Below, one piece after another: positions 34,940-43,518 of a DNA stretch of 64,000 bases (the first letter of the stretch is position 1; every line of letters starts with the position of its first letter). The DNA is from Hyphomonas polymorpha PS728 (GTDB taxonomy: Bacteria; Pseudomonadota; Alphaproteobacteria; Caulobacterales; Hyphomonadaceae): the NCBI RefSeq assembly GCF_000685315.1, contig NZ_ARYM01000006.1, forward strand, positions 122,989-186,988, given 5' to 3'. The notes under the pieces were generated by a model. The model was given only the letters and a program-made list of their open reading frames with translations, did not search any database and had not been told where the DNA came from. The position numbers were made by a program, and so were the translations under genes.

Positions 34940-36117
34940 CCACCGAAACCCCTTACGATACGCCTCCCAGCCGGCGCCGCCCGACCCTTCTGAAGGCCTT
35001 GATATTCATTGTGCTGATGGCAGCGATCACGGCAGGTCTGCTGGCGGCGGCATCCCTGCTGCGCAGCAAGGAAGGCCCGAAGATTGCGACGGTTGAGCCT
35101 CAGCCTCTGGCCGTCAGCGTGTCGCCAGTGGAATATCTCACTGAACTGGACATCGAGGAGTTATTCACCGGCATAGCCGAAGCGCGGCGCACCAGCCGGC
35201 TGGGGTTCCAGACCGGCGGCCGGATCGAGCGCATCGATGTGCGCGTGGGCGATACGGTGAAGGCGGGGCAGACCATTGCCAGGCTGGACACACGCGGACT
35301 GGGCGCGCAGCTGGCTTCGGCCCGTGCGGTCGTTGAGGAAGCGCGCGCCGCCCACCAGCTGGCCCTCGATACTGCCGAGCGGCAGCGCCAGTTGCAGGCG
35401 CAGGGGCATGTCTCGGCCCAGCGCGTGGAAGAGTTCGTGGCGCAGGCCACCACGGCAATGGCGCGGGTGGAGGCTGCCAGGGCGCAGGCAGATACGCTCC
35501 GTGTCCAAATTGATTTGGCGAGCATCACTGCGCCTTACGATGGTGTGATTGTTTCCCGCTTTGCTGACGAAGGCGCCATTGCCGGCCCGGGGCAAGCCAT
35601 TCTGGAGCTTGTTGAAGCAGGCGACCTGGAAGCGCGCATTGGTGTTTCCGCGCGGATTGTTCCCGAACTGGTGCCTGGCGAGACCTATACTCTCGAAGCG
35701 GAAACCGGCCCAGTCGAAGCGCCGCTGAGAAGTGTGACGGGCGTTGTGGATGCCTCTCAGCGGACGGTTGCGGCTGTGTTTGATGTGCCGGCCAGCAGCG
35801 GGGTTCCTGCAGGCTCGCTGGTGCGTCTCAAGATGCAGCGCAAGCTGCAGGAGAAGGGGTTCTGGGTGCCGCTGAAGGCGCTTTCGAGCGCCAATCGGGG
35901 CATGTGGACGGTCTATGCCGTCGTGGGGGAGGGCGACGACTGGCGGGCTCAGCCAAGGCTGGTCGAGATGGTCTATCCCGCCGGGGAGCGGGCTTTTGTG
36001 CGCGGCCCGGTGGAAGCCGGAGACCGGATAATCGTAGACGGGCTTCAGCGCGTGACGCCCGGGGCAAGGGTATTGCCGCGTGAGGTGCAGCGCGCCGAAA
36101 CGGCGAATGGCGGCTGA
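34936..36117 (+). CDS. RND efflux periplasmic adaptor (membrane fusion protein)
   Basis: A 393-residue adaptor anchored by one helix (ALIFIVLMAAITAGLLAAASLL). The first lipoyl half (GFQTGGRIERIDVRVGDTVKAGQTIARLD) is followed by a helical hairpin, then the second lipoyl half (SITAPYDGVIVSRFADEGAIAGPGQ), a beta-barrel and a membrane-proximal domain. It connects the inner-membrane pump to an outer-membrane channel. No outer-membrane factor gene is in the cluster, so TolC must come from elsewhere. The ATG overlaps the tetR stop. Confidence 0.93.
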   Translation: MTTETPYDTPPSRRRPTLLKALIFIVLMAAITAGLLAAASLLRSKEGPKIATVEPQPLAVSVSPVEYLTELDIEELFTGIAEARRTSRLGFQTGGRIERIDVRVGDTVKAGQTIARLDTRGLGAQLASARAVVEEARAAHQLALDTAERQRQLQAQGHVSAQRVEEFVAQATTAMARVEAARAQADTLRVQIDLASITAPYDGVIVSRFADEGAIAGPGQAILELVEAGDLEARIGVSARIVPELVPGETYTLEAETGPVEAPLRSVTGVVDASQRTVAAVFDVPASSGVPAGSLVRLKMQRKLQEKGFWVPLKALSSANRGMWTVYAVVGEGDDWRAQPRLVEMVYPAGERAFVRGPVEAGDRIIVDGLQRVTPGARVLPREVQRAETANGG

Positions 36118-36135
36118 CGAAGCGGAGGGGCTGGG

Positions 36136-39100
36136 GTGAGTACGCTTTTCTTCCGCAACGCGCGGCTGACGATCCTGACCATACTGGTCATCCTGCTGGG
36201 TGGCCTTGGCGCACTGTTCACGCTGGCGCGGCAGGAAGACCCCACACTGGTTGAGCGCTTTGGCACGATTGTCGTGTTCCTGCCGGGCGCCGACGCAGAG
36301 CGGATGGAAGCCTTAGTGGCACAGCCGCTCGAGGCGGCGCTGATGGAGCTGCCTGAGGTCAAACAGGTGGATACCATATCCCGCAACGGGGTGGTGCAGC
36401 TTGTTCTGGATATCCAGGAAGACCTTACCGAAACAGAGGTCGACAATGCCTGGTCGCTGATCCGGCAGAAGGCCGAGCAGGCCCGCAGATCGTTCCCAGC
36501 CGGAGCATCCGAGCCGGAAGTGACCCGGCAATATGTAGGCGCGGCGACCATGATCGTTTCGCTGACATGGACCGGGGAGGGCGAGGCGCCCTTGCCGATC
36601 ATGCGGCGCCTGGCGCTGGATCTTCAGGACCGGTTCCAGAGGCTGAACGCCACCGAACTGACGCAAACTTACGGAATGCCGGTCGAGGAAGTGCGCGTTG
36701 TGATGGACGCGCAGGCGCTATCGGCCGCTGGCCTGTCGTTCAGCCAGGCGGCGGGCGCGGTGCTGGCGGCGGATTCCAAGAACCCTGCCGGGCGCCTGCG
36801 AACCGAAGGCGGCACGATTGGCGTTGAGGTGCAGGGCGAGTTCACGAATATTTCCCGGATTGGCGAGGTGCCTGTGCTGCAGCGGCAGGATGGCAGTTCC
36901 CTGCGGCTGGCTGATGTGGCCCGCATCGAGAAGGGATTGCAGCAGCCTTCCACGCGCGCGGCTTACGAAAACGGGCACCGGTCTGTTCTGGTGGCGGCGT
37001 ATATCTCGCCGGAACAGCGCGTCGATATCTGGTCTGAAAGTGCGCGCCGGGTTGTTTCGGATTTTTCGGTGAACATGCCGCCGGGCCTCACGGCGGAAAT
37101 CGTGTTCGATCAGAGCGTCTATACCCATGACCGGCTGAGCGGGCTGGCGCAGAACCTGCTGATGTCGGCGCTGATTGTCTTTGCCGTTCTCTTCTTCCTG
37201 ATGGGGTGGCGCTCGGCGATTGTGGTCGGCTTCGCGATGCCGCTCACGGTCGGACTGGTGCTGATCCTGTTCAACGTGTTCGGGCATCCGCTGCATCAGA
37301 TGTCGGTCACGGGTCTCGTGATTTCGCTCGGCCTGCTGATCGATAATGCCATCGTGATGGCGGATGATGTCGACCAGTGGCGGGCCAGGGGATATGGCCG
37401 GCTTGAGGCGGTGCAGCGGAGCCTGAAACAACTGTTTGCGCCGCTGGCAGCGTCCACGCTGACGACGGTTCTGGCCTTTGCCCCGATTGCCATGTTGCCG
37501 GGCGCAGCCGGCGAGTTCATCGGCATGGTGGGGCTGTCGGTGATCTATGCGATCACGGCTTCCTTCTTCGTGTCGGTGACGATTGTTCCGGCCATGGCGG
37601 GCTGGTTTGACCGGACACGGGGCTGGGAGAAGGGCGAGGCGCGCCGGCCGAGACGCTGGTGGCGCGACGGGGTGAGTTTCGATTTCCTCTCTGACGGGTA
37701 CCGCGGCACAATTGAAGCTGCGCTCCGCTTTCCGCCATTGGGGATATTCATTGGCGTCGCGCCGGCCGTGCTGGGGCTTGTGCTGACGAGCACACTGCCG
37801 CAACAATTCTTTCCGCCCACGGAGCGGGATCAGTTTCAGGTGGTGCTGAACCTGCCCTATGAGGCCGATATTGCCGATGCCGAAGCGATTACCCGCCGCG
37901 CAACGGAATTCATCCTGGCGCGTGAAGGCGTCAAGTCGGTGACCTGGGTTCTGGGGGAACCTTCGCCGCGGGTTTATTATAACGCCATCAACAATACCCA
38001 AGGGGTGGAGGGATTTGCCTCCGGCTGGGTGCAACTCGACAGCGCTGCCCGCACGCATGAGATCATCAGTGACATTCAGCAGCAGGTGCGGCAGGAGTTT
38101 CCATCCGCGCGCTTCCTGACGCTGCCGTTCGAACAGGGACCGCCTGCCGATGCGCCGATTGAGCTTATCCTGCGCGGCCCGGATATCGAGACGCTGAACC
38201 GACTGGGCAATGAGTTGCGCACACTTCTGAGCGAGACACCGGGCGTGACATATACGGTGGGCTCTCTGCAACTGGGCGCCCCGACGCTGAGGCTGAATGC
38301 AGATGAAGCCGCCGCGGCTATGGCCGGTTCGCGTCTGGCAGATCTGGCAACCAGTCTGAATACGGAGCTTGAGGGTATCCGGGCCGGGTCCATCCTGGAG
38401 GGAACCGAAGAGCTGCCCGTCCGCATCATTGGTTCGGACAGCCGGCGGCAGTCTCTGTCTGATCTTCAGTCCAAGACCATCGGCGCGATGCCGGGCATGA
38501 CGGGCACCCCAATTTCGGCGCTGGGCGCTATGGAGCTGACGCCGAAAACCGGCACGATTTCGCGGCGTGACGGGCTGCGGATCAATCAGGTGCTGGCCTA
38601 TCTTGATCCGTATACGCTGCCAGCGCCAACGATGGCGGTATTCCAGGAACGGCTTGAGGCGAGCGGATTCGTGCTGCCGCCCGAATATGACATGCTGATC
38701 GGGGGTGAGGCGGAAAATTCCGGCGAGGCGATAGGCAATCTGGCGAGCGTGGGTATTCCGCTGATGCTGGTGATGGCAGGAGCGATCACGCTGGTGTTCA
38801 ACTCGTTCCGGATGATGCTGCTGATCGTGTCGGCAGGGGTTCTCTCGGTCTTCTATGCGTTTTTCGGGGTATGGCTGTTCAATCTGCCGTTCGGCTTCAA
38901 CGCCATCGTCGGCAGCCTTGGGCTGTTCGGGATCGCGATCAACAGTTCGATTGTGGTGCTGTCCCTGTTGCAGGCGAATGAGGATGCGCTGGCGGATGAT
39001 GTGATTGCGCAGCGGGAGGTGGTGGTGGACGCCACGCGGCATATCATTGCCACGACGCTGACCACGATGGCGGGTTTCGTGCCTATCCTGATGACGGGCG

Positions 39101-39264
39101 ATACCTTCTGGCTGCCGCTTGCGGCGGGGATTGCCGGCGGGGTTGGTGGATCGGCGCTGATCGGCCTTTATTTTACCCCGGCCGTATTCCGCATCATGAC
39201 GATGAAGCCTGTCCGGCGGATGTTTGGCTATCGCCCGCCGCCGCGTCAGCACCCTGCCGGATAG
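36136..39264 (+). CDS. RND efflux transporter permease
   Basis: A 1042-residue AcrB-type proton-driven exporter with twelve membrane helices and two large periplasmic loops. The fourth helix carries the proton-relay acidic residue (ISLGLLIDNAIVMADDVDQW); the motif DN, rather than the DD seen in AcrB, suggests a subgroup apart from classical HAE-1 pumps. The start is a GTG at 36136 with GGAGGGG upstream, 18 bases after the adaptor gene. Substrates are unknown. Confidence 0.94.
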   Translation: MSTLFFRNARLTILTILVILLGGLGALFTLARQEDPTLVERFGTIVVFLPGADAERMEALVAQPLEAALMELPEVKQVDTISRNGVVQLVLDIQEDLTETEVDNAWSLIRQKAEQARRSFPAGASEPEVTRQYVGAATMIVSLTWTGEGEAPLPIMRRLALDLQDRFQRLNATELTQTYGMPVEEVRVVMDAQALSAAGLSFSQAAGAVLAADSKNPAGRLRTEGGTIGVEVQGEFTNISRIGEVPVLQRQDGSSLRLADVARIEKGLQQPSTRAAYENGHRSVLVAAYISPEQRVDIWSESARRVVSDFSVNMPPGLTAEIVFDQSVYTHDRLSGLAQNLLMSALIVFAVLFFLMGWRSAIVVGFAMPLTVGLVLILFNVFGHPLHQMSVTGLVISLGLLIDNAIVMADDVDQWRARGYGRLEAVQRSLKQLFAPLAASTLTTVLAFAPIAMLPGAAGEFIGMVGLSVIYAITASFFVSVTIVPAMAGWFDRTRGWEKGEARRPRRWWRDGVSFDFLSDGYRGTIEAALRFPPLGIFIGVAPAVLGLVLTSTLPQQFFPPTERDQFQVVLNLPYEADIADAEAITRRATEFILAREGVKSVTWVLGEPSPRVYYNAINNTQGVEGFASGWVQLDSAARTHEIISDIQQQVRQEFPSARFLTLPFEQGPPADAPIELILRGPDIETLNRLGNELRTLLSETPGVTYTVGSLQLGAPTLRLNADEAAAAMAGSRLADLATSLNTELEGIRAGSILEGTEELPVRIIGSDSRRQSLSDLQSKTIGAMPGMTGTPISALGAMELTPKTGTISRRDGLRINQVLAYLDPYTLPAPTMAVFQERLEASGFVLPPEYDMLIGGEAENSGEAIGNLASVGIPLMLVMAGAITLVFNSFRMMLLIVSAGVLSVFYAFFGVWLFNLPFGFNAIVGSLGLFGIAINSSIVVLSLLQANEDALADDVIAQREVVVDATRHIIATTLTTMAGFVPILMTGDTFWLPLAAGIAGGVGGSALIGLYFTPAVFRIMTMKPVRRMFGYRPPPRQHPAG

Positions 39265-39280
39265 GCAAAAGGAATTGAAA

Positions 39281-39296
39281 CATCGCTTTTGCGATG
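39281..39296. other. Small inverted repeat between the RND permease and cysE
   Basis: CATCGC and GCGATG pair around TTTT, 17 bases past the permease stop and 41 bases before cysE. It may be a weak terminator or a leader hairpin; no T-run follows. Confidence 0.3.
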
Positions 39297-39336
39297 CCAT
39301 CTCAACCCCCAACACGTTCGAAAAGAGGCAGCCAGA

Positions 39337-40146
39337 ATGGAAAATCCCGATATCGGCGCGCCGCCCCCGGCCTGGAAAAGGCTGAGATTTGAGGCCCAGG
39401 CTGCGGCGGCAGAGGAGCCGACGCTGGCGAGCTATCTCAATGCCGCCATCCTGTCGCACGACACGCTGGGGCAGGCACTTTCCTTCCATCTCGCCGAAAA
39501 GCTCTCCGGGCCCGGCATGGGGCCGCAGCAGGTCCGGCATATCTTGGCCGCGGTTTATGATAGCGCCCCCTCGCTGATCACATATGCGGAAGCAGACATG
39601 CAGGCGGTGATCGAGCGCGACCCGGCCGCGCGGGGAATGTTGCAGCCCTTCCTGTTCTTCAAGGGATTTCTGGCGCTGCAAACTCACAGGATCGCTCATG
39701 AACTGTGGCGGCAGGGCCGGGAAACGCTGGCATTTCACTTCCAGAGCCGTGCCTCTGAGCTGTTTGACGTGGATATTCACCCGGCAGCCCGCATCGGACG
39801 CGCGGTGATGCTCGACCATGCCTCAGGGATCACCATCGGTGAGACGGCGATTGTGGGCGAGGGATGCTCGCTGCTGCATGGGGTGACCCTGGGCGGCACG
39901 GGCAAGGAAGTGGGCGACCGGCACCCGAAAATCGGGCGCGGTGTGCTCTTGTCGGTCGGCGCCAAGATCCTGGGCAACATCACCATTGGCGATGAGGCGA
40001 AGGTTGCCGCCGGCAGTGTGGTGCTGAAGGACGTACCGGCGCGTTGCACTGTGGCGGGCGTTCCGGCGAAGATCGTTTCCGGGCCTACCTGCTGCCAGCC
40101 GGCCCAGAGCATGGATCAGGCGATTCCCGAGACCTCCGCAGATTAG
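39337..40146 (+). CDS. cysE: Serine O-acetyltransferase
   Basis: A 269-residue enzyme that makes O-acetylserine, the first step of cysteine synthesis. The N-terminal helical domain (about residues 15-150) is followed by a left-handed beta-helix of hexapeptide repeats, with HASGITIGETAIVGEGCSLLHGVTLGGTG. The catalytic His lies in LDHASG. The ATG at 39337 has AAGAGG upstream; the frame extends 16 codons further without support. DUF3126 follows, as in many alphaproteobacteria. Confidence 0.96.
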   Translation: MENPDIGAPPPAWKRLRFEAQAAAAEEPTLASYLNAAILSHDTLGQALSFHLAEKLSGPGMGPQQVRHILAAVYDSAPSLITYAEADMQAVIERDPAARGMLQPFLFFKGFLALQTHRIAHELWRQGRETLAFHFQSRASELFDVDIHPAARIGRAVMLDHASGITIGETAIVGEGCSLLHGVTLGGTGKEVGDRHPKIGRGVLLSVGAKILGNITIGDEAKVAAGSVVLKDVPARCTVAGVPAKIVSGPTCCQPAQSMDQAIPETSAD

Positions 40147-40239
40147 GCTTCACAGGGCGTTGCAGCCCATACATTGCACTGGAAGCGAAACTGACTAGGT
40201 TGCGCGCCAGCAAGTTCAGACAAAACAAGGAGTGCCGCC

Positions 40240-40452
40240 ATGGAGCGCGAAGAAACATTGCGTCTTGAGGCATATCTCAAGGAAAAGCTTCACCCCGGCC
40301 TGCGCCTTGTGGCGCGCGACAAGGCTGCAGACTCGATGGAAGTCTATCTCGGCGCCGAGTTCATCGCCGTCGTCTACAAGGACGAGGATGAGGGCGAGAC
40401 GTCCTACCAGTTCATGATGACGGTCCTCAAAGAGGACATCATGGGCGGCTGA
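40240..40452 (+). CDS. DUF3126 family protein
   Basis: A 70-residue cytoplasmic protein matching the alphaproteobacterial DUF3126 family (LYLKEKL-like start, VYLGAEFIAVVYKDEDEGETSYQFMMTVL near the end). Its function is unknown. It has a strong ribosome site (AAGGAG) and follows cysE by 93 bases, a conserved pairing that hints at a link to sulfur metabolism. Confidence 0.9.
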   Translation: MEREETLRLEAYLKEKLHPGLRLVARDKAADSMEVYLGAEFIAVVYKDEDEGETSYQFMMTVLKEDIMGG

Positions 40453-40465
40453 GGCCGCCTGGCCA

Positions 40466-41407
40466 TCAGCTATCCCGGTGCGCCGCGCGCGCCAGCCTGT
40501 CATTGATCGCCTCGCCGAGCCCTTCTTCTGGAATGGGCGCTATGGCGATGCGGTCAAACCTCATGTCCAGAGCCCGCAGCATGGCGAAAAGCTTGGTTGC
40601 CGCCTCTGCGAGGTCCCCCTCGGGGGAAAGATTGAGGCCCTCGCGCACGCCGGGCCCGAAGCCCAGATAGCCTTCGCCCGGCTCCGGCGCGTCTGCGTTG
40701 AGGCGCAGCCGCGCTTTGGGCGCATAATGCGATTTCAGCATGCCGGGCGCAGAGATGCCCGCCCCACTCGCCCGGATCAGCGGCTTGCCGATAAAGGCTT
40801 CAAGCCTGTCTGCCGGGACCGCCCCGGAGCGCAGCAGGGTGACGATATCCCCCTCCACGGCAATGATGGTCGACTCGATGCCGACATCGCAGGGGCCGCC
40901 ATCAAGGATGAGCTCAATACGATCGGCGAGATCAGCGGCGACATGATCTGCCCGCGTAGGGCTGACATGGCCTGAGCGATTGGCGGATGGGGCGACCACG
41001 GGCCGGTCAAACTCCTTGATCAAGGCATTGGCTGCCATATGCGATGGGCAACGCAGGCCCACCGTCTGCAGACCAGAGCGCGCCAGATCGCAAACGGTTC
41101 CGCCGGGAATGACCGGCAGCACCAGCGTCAGCGGGCCGGGCCAGAACTCTTGCGCGAGGCTTGCCGCGAGAGGGGAAAAGACCGCCTCGCGCATCGCCAT
41201 CGGCAATCCGGACACATGCGCGATCAACGGATTGAAGCGCGGGCGCCCCTTGGCCTCGTAAAGCCGCACAACCGCTTCGGGATTGGAGGCATCAGCCGCG
41301 AGGCCATAAACAGTCTCCGTCGGCATGGCGACAAGGCCGCCATCGCTGAGGATTTCCACCGCCAAAGCGAGTGTTTCAGGCAGAACGGGAACGATGGGCG
41401 CGGACAT
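40466..41407 (-). CDS. L-threonylcarbamoyladenylate synthase (Sua5/YrdC type)
   Basis: A 313-residue enzyme that makes threonylcarbamoyl-AMP from threonine, bicarbonate and ATP for t6A modification of tRNA. The YrdC core (about residues 12-200) includes MPTETVYGLAADA, KGRPRFNPLIAHV and SANRSGHVSPT. A C-terminal Sua5 domain begins near GMLKSHYAPKARL, so it is the long Sua5 form rather than short TsaC. Confidence 0.95.
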   Translation of the reverse strand: MSAPIVPVLPETLALAVEILSDGGLVAMPTETVYGLAADASNPEAVVRLYEAKGRPRFNPLIAHVSGLPMAMREAVFSPLAASLAQEFWPGPLTLVLPVIPGGTVCDLARSGLQTVGLRCPSHMAANALIKEFDRPVVAPSANRSGHVSPTRADHVAADLADRIELILDGGPCDVGIESTIIAVEGDIVTLLRSGAVPADRLEAFIGKPLIRASGAGISAPGMLKSHYAPKARLRLNADAPEPGEGYLGFGPGVREGLNLSPEGDLAEAATKLFAMLRALDMRFDRIAIAPIPEEGLGEAINDRLARAAHRDS

Positions 41408-41456
41408 GCCGTCCCGCTTAGCACTGCGGCCAGCGGGGTCAATGAGCGGCTAGCGG

Positions 41457-42662
41457 TCAGTCAGTGCGTGTTGCCTGACCGGTGACCGTGACGGTGATTT
41501 CATCGGATACCCAGCTACCGCTGGCGTCGGACACCTGGCCGAGGTCAAGCGCCTTGCGGGAGAAGACGGCCTTGCCCTCCAGTGTTGCCTGGTCGCCATT
41601 GATGACCAGCTGGAAATCCAGCGGTACACTGGTTTCCTTGCCTTTGAGCGTCATGGTGGCCGTGGCGGTATAGGTGTTTTCGCCAGTATTCTGGAAGCCG
41701 GAGAGGGCGACTGATGCCTGCGGGAAGGCACCGGTGTTGAACCATTCGCCTTCGCGCAGAGTGGAATCGTAGAGCTTTGTGCCGGTCGTCACGCTGCCGG
41801 TCTCGACCGCGACATTCACAGAGGATGCCGCAAGATCATCGGGATAGAAGCTGACATCTGCAGACCAGTTCTGGAATTTTCCCCCAAACGGCTTGCCATC
41901 ATAGACACCGGAGAAGCCGACTTCGGAGACGGCATAGTCGACCGACCAGTTGCCCGCCGATTCGGTAGGGGCGCCGGCCCGGTCCGCGCGGCTGCCCGAG
42001 CCGTTTGCGCCGAGGAGAGGGAGAGCGGCGATCAGCGCGAAGAGGACAAGGCTGCTGCCAAAGGCGATCATGGCGCCGCGCGCTGGCGGGGAGGGCGGCG
42101 AGGTCTTGCCGAAGAGGCCGGGGATCATCCGCTTGAGGACGCCTTCTTCTCCGCCAAACTCATGTTTCACGGCGCCGGCGACATGCAGCCCCAGCAGCAC
42201 GATGATGACCCAGGCACCCTTGGAGTGGATGTTCTCCACGATGCCGTGCAGCAGCTCGTTGCCCTGACGCAGGCCGGAAGTGAAGGGCAGGTGGGGCCAG
42301 TCCACCGCCCCGAATAGAACGGTTGAAATCTGGAAGGGAGAGATGGAAACGAGCAGCCAGCCCGCCAGCGGAATGATGACCATGAGGGCGTAGAAGGCGA
42401 CATGCACCGCGCTCGACAGCTTCTGTTCCCATGATTTCAGCGTTGCCGGCTCTGGTGGCGGCGGGTTGAGCAGCCGCCAGGCAATCCTGGCGACCGTCAG
42501 AAAGAGAAGCGTAATCCCCACCGACTTATGCAGCTGATAGCGGACCTCGTTGTCATCCATGTTCCAGCCAAGCCAGATCATGAAGAGGATGAGGAGTGCC
42601 ATGGCCCAGTGAAGGGCGATGGCAACCGACGTATAGCGCGCTGCCGGTGAGGACGATGTCAT
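41457..42662 (-). CDS. Cytochrome b561-YceI fusion protein
   Basis: A 401-residue fusion. The N-terminal part (about residues 1-185) is a four-helix di-heme cytochrome b561 with candidate heme histidines in ALHWAMALLI, QLHKSVGI, HVAFYAL and LLGLHVAG. After another helix (MIAFGSSLVLFALIAALPLL), the C-terminal part (about 235-400) is a YceI lipocalin-like domain in the periplasm. YceI proteins bind isoprenoids, so a quinone-linked redox role is plausible but unproven. A lone YceI lipoprotein gene lies directly upstream, 6 bases away. Confidence 0.93.
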   Translation of the reverse strand: MTSSSPAARYTSVAIALHWAMALLILFMIWLGWNMDDNEVRYQLHKSVGITLLFLTVARIAWRLLNPPPPEPATLKSWEQKLSSAVHVAFYALMVIIPLAGWLLVSISPFQISTVLFGAVDWPHLPFTSGLRQGNELLHGIVENIHSKGAWVIIVLLGLHVAGAVKHEFGGEEGVLKRMIPGLFGKTSPPSPPARGAMIAFGSSLVLFALIAALPLLGANGSGSRADRAGAPTESAGNWSVDYAVSEVGFSGVYDGKPFGGKFQNWSADVSFYPDDLAASSVNVAVETGSVTTGTKLYDSTLREGEWFNTGAFPQASVALSGFQNTGENTYTATATMTLKGKETSVPLDFQLVINGDQATLEGKAVFSRKALDLGQVSDASGSWVSDEITVTVTGQATRTD

Positions 42663-42668
42663 TTGGGC

Positions 42669-43397
42669 TTACTCTGCCGGAGCCGGTTCTGCAGGGGCAA
42701 CCACTTGCTGGAATTCGGTTTCGATAAGCACTTCCACTTCATCACCGATGTTCGGCGCGTAGGTGGCGTTGCCGAAATCCGAACGCTTCAGAACCGCTTT
42801 GGCCGAGAAACCGATCTTGTCGGCTTCTGGTGCCCAGGGAAAGTTTGCCTTGCCGTTATAGGTCACATCGAGAGTGACCGGCTTGGTCACGCCCAGAAAG
42901 GTCAGGTCGCCGGTCACCTTGCCGGTGCTGGCGGTTTCCTGCGTGATCGACGTGCTGGTGAAGGTGATCTGCGGGAACGCATCGCCATTCAGCCAGTTGG
43001 CATTGCGGGCAAGGTCTTCGTTCCAGGTGGCGTAGGGGCTGTCAGCATGACTGGCTTTGTAGTCTGCCGGATAGTCCGTTTCGACCGACAGCGGGTCAAT
43101 GGTGACGGTGATGCTGTTGGCAGCCGGGTCTTCCGGGTTGAACTGCAGGGTGGCGTCGACGGTCTTGAAGCGGCCGGTGTATTTGGACAGGCCGAAGTGA
43201 TTGACACGCCAGGTGACAGACGTGTGGGTCGGGTCGATGGCATAGGTGCCGGCGGCGCCGTATTCGACATCGGCGGCAGGCGCAGCGGCCTCACCAGCAG
43301 GTGCCGCTGCCGGTTCGGTGGCAGCGGGGGCTGCCGGGGTGGTTTCAGAGCAGGCCGCCAGCATAAGCGCGCTGGCGGAGATGAGCAGAAGTCGCAT
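42669..43397 (-). CDS. YceI-family lipoprotein
   Basis: A 242-residue protein. The lipoprotein signal is MRLLLISASALMLAAC (Cys16) followed by an Ala/Pro-rich linker. The YceI domain (about 55-230) starts with GTYAIDPTHTSVTWRVNHFGLSKY, a hallmark of isoprenoid-binding YceI proteins. The ATG at 43397 has GGAGGGA upstream. It is the first gene of a two-gene operon with the b561-YceI fusion. Confidence 0.93.
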   Translation of the reverse strand: MRLLLISASALMLAACSETTPAAPAATEPAAAPAGEAAAPAADVEYGAAGTYAIDPTHTSVTWRVNHFGLSKYTGRFKTVDATLQFNPEDPAANSITVTIDPLSVETDYPADYKASHADSPYATWNEDLARNANWLNGDAFPQITFTSTSITQETASTGKVTGDLTFLGVTKPVTLDVTYNGKANFPWAPEADKIGFSAKAVLKRSDFGNATYAPNIGDEVEVLIETEFQQVVAPAEPAPAE

Positions 43398-43518
43398 GGA
43401 ATCAGTCCCTCCAATTGCCGTATGGGAACACACTAACTAATGCACACATCTACAGTGTGAACCTCAACTTTAACATCCGCGCCGCATATCATTTATTCAG
43501 AAACACGAAGGGATCGAC

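Noticed and set aside
36718..39819. A 1033-residue open frame on the minus strand opposite the RND permease gene.
   Set aside because: It is a low-complexity Arg/Gln/His-rich translation without family motifs, fully antisense to a well-supported permease; such shadows are common in high-GC codon-biased genes.
43441..43518. A GTGTGAAC motif upstream of the acyl-CoA dehydrogenase as a second TetR operator.
   Set aside because: Only one half-site resembles the palindrome at 34195-34209; there is no matching second arm.
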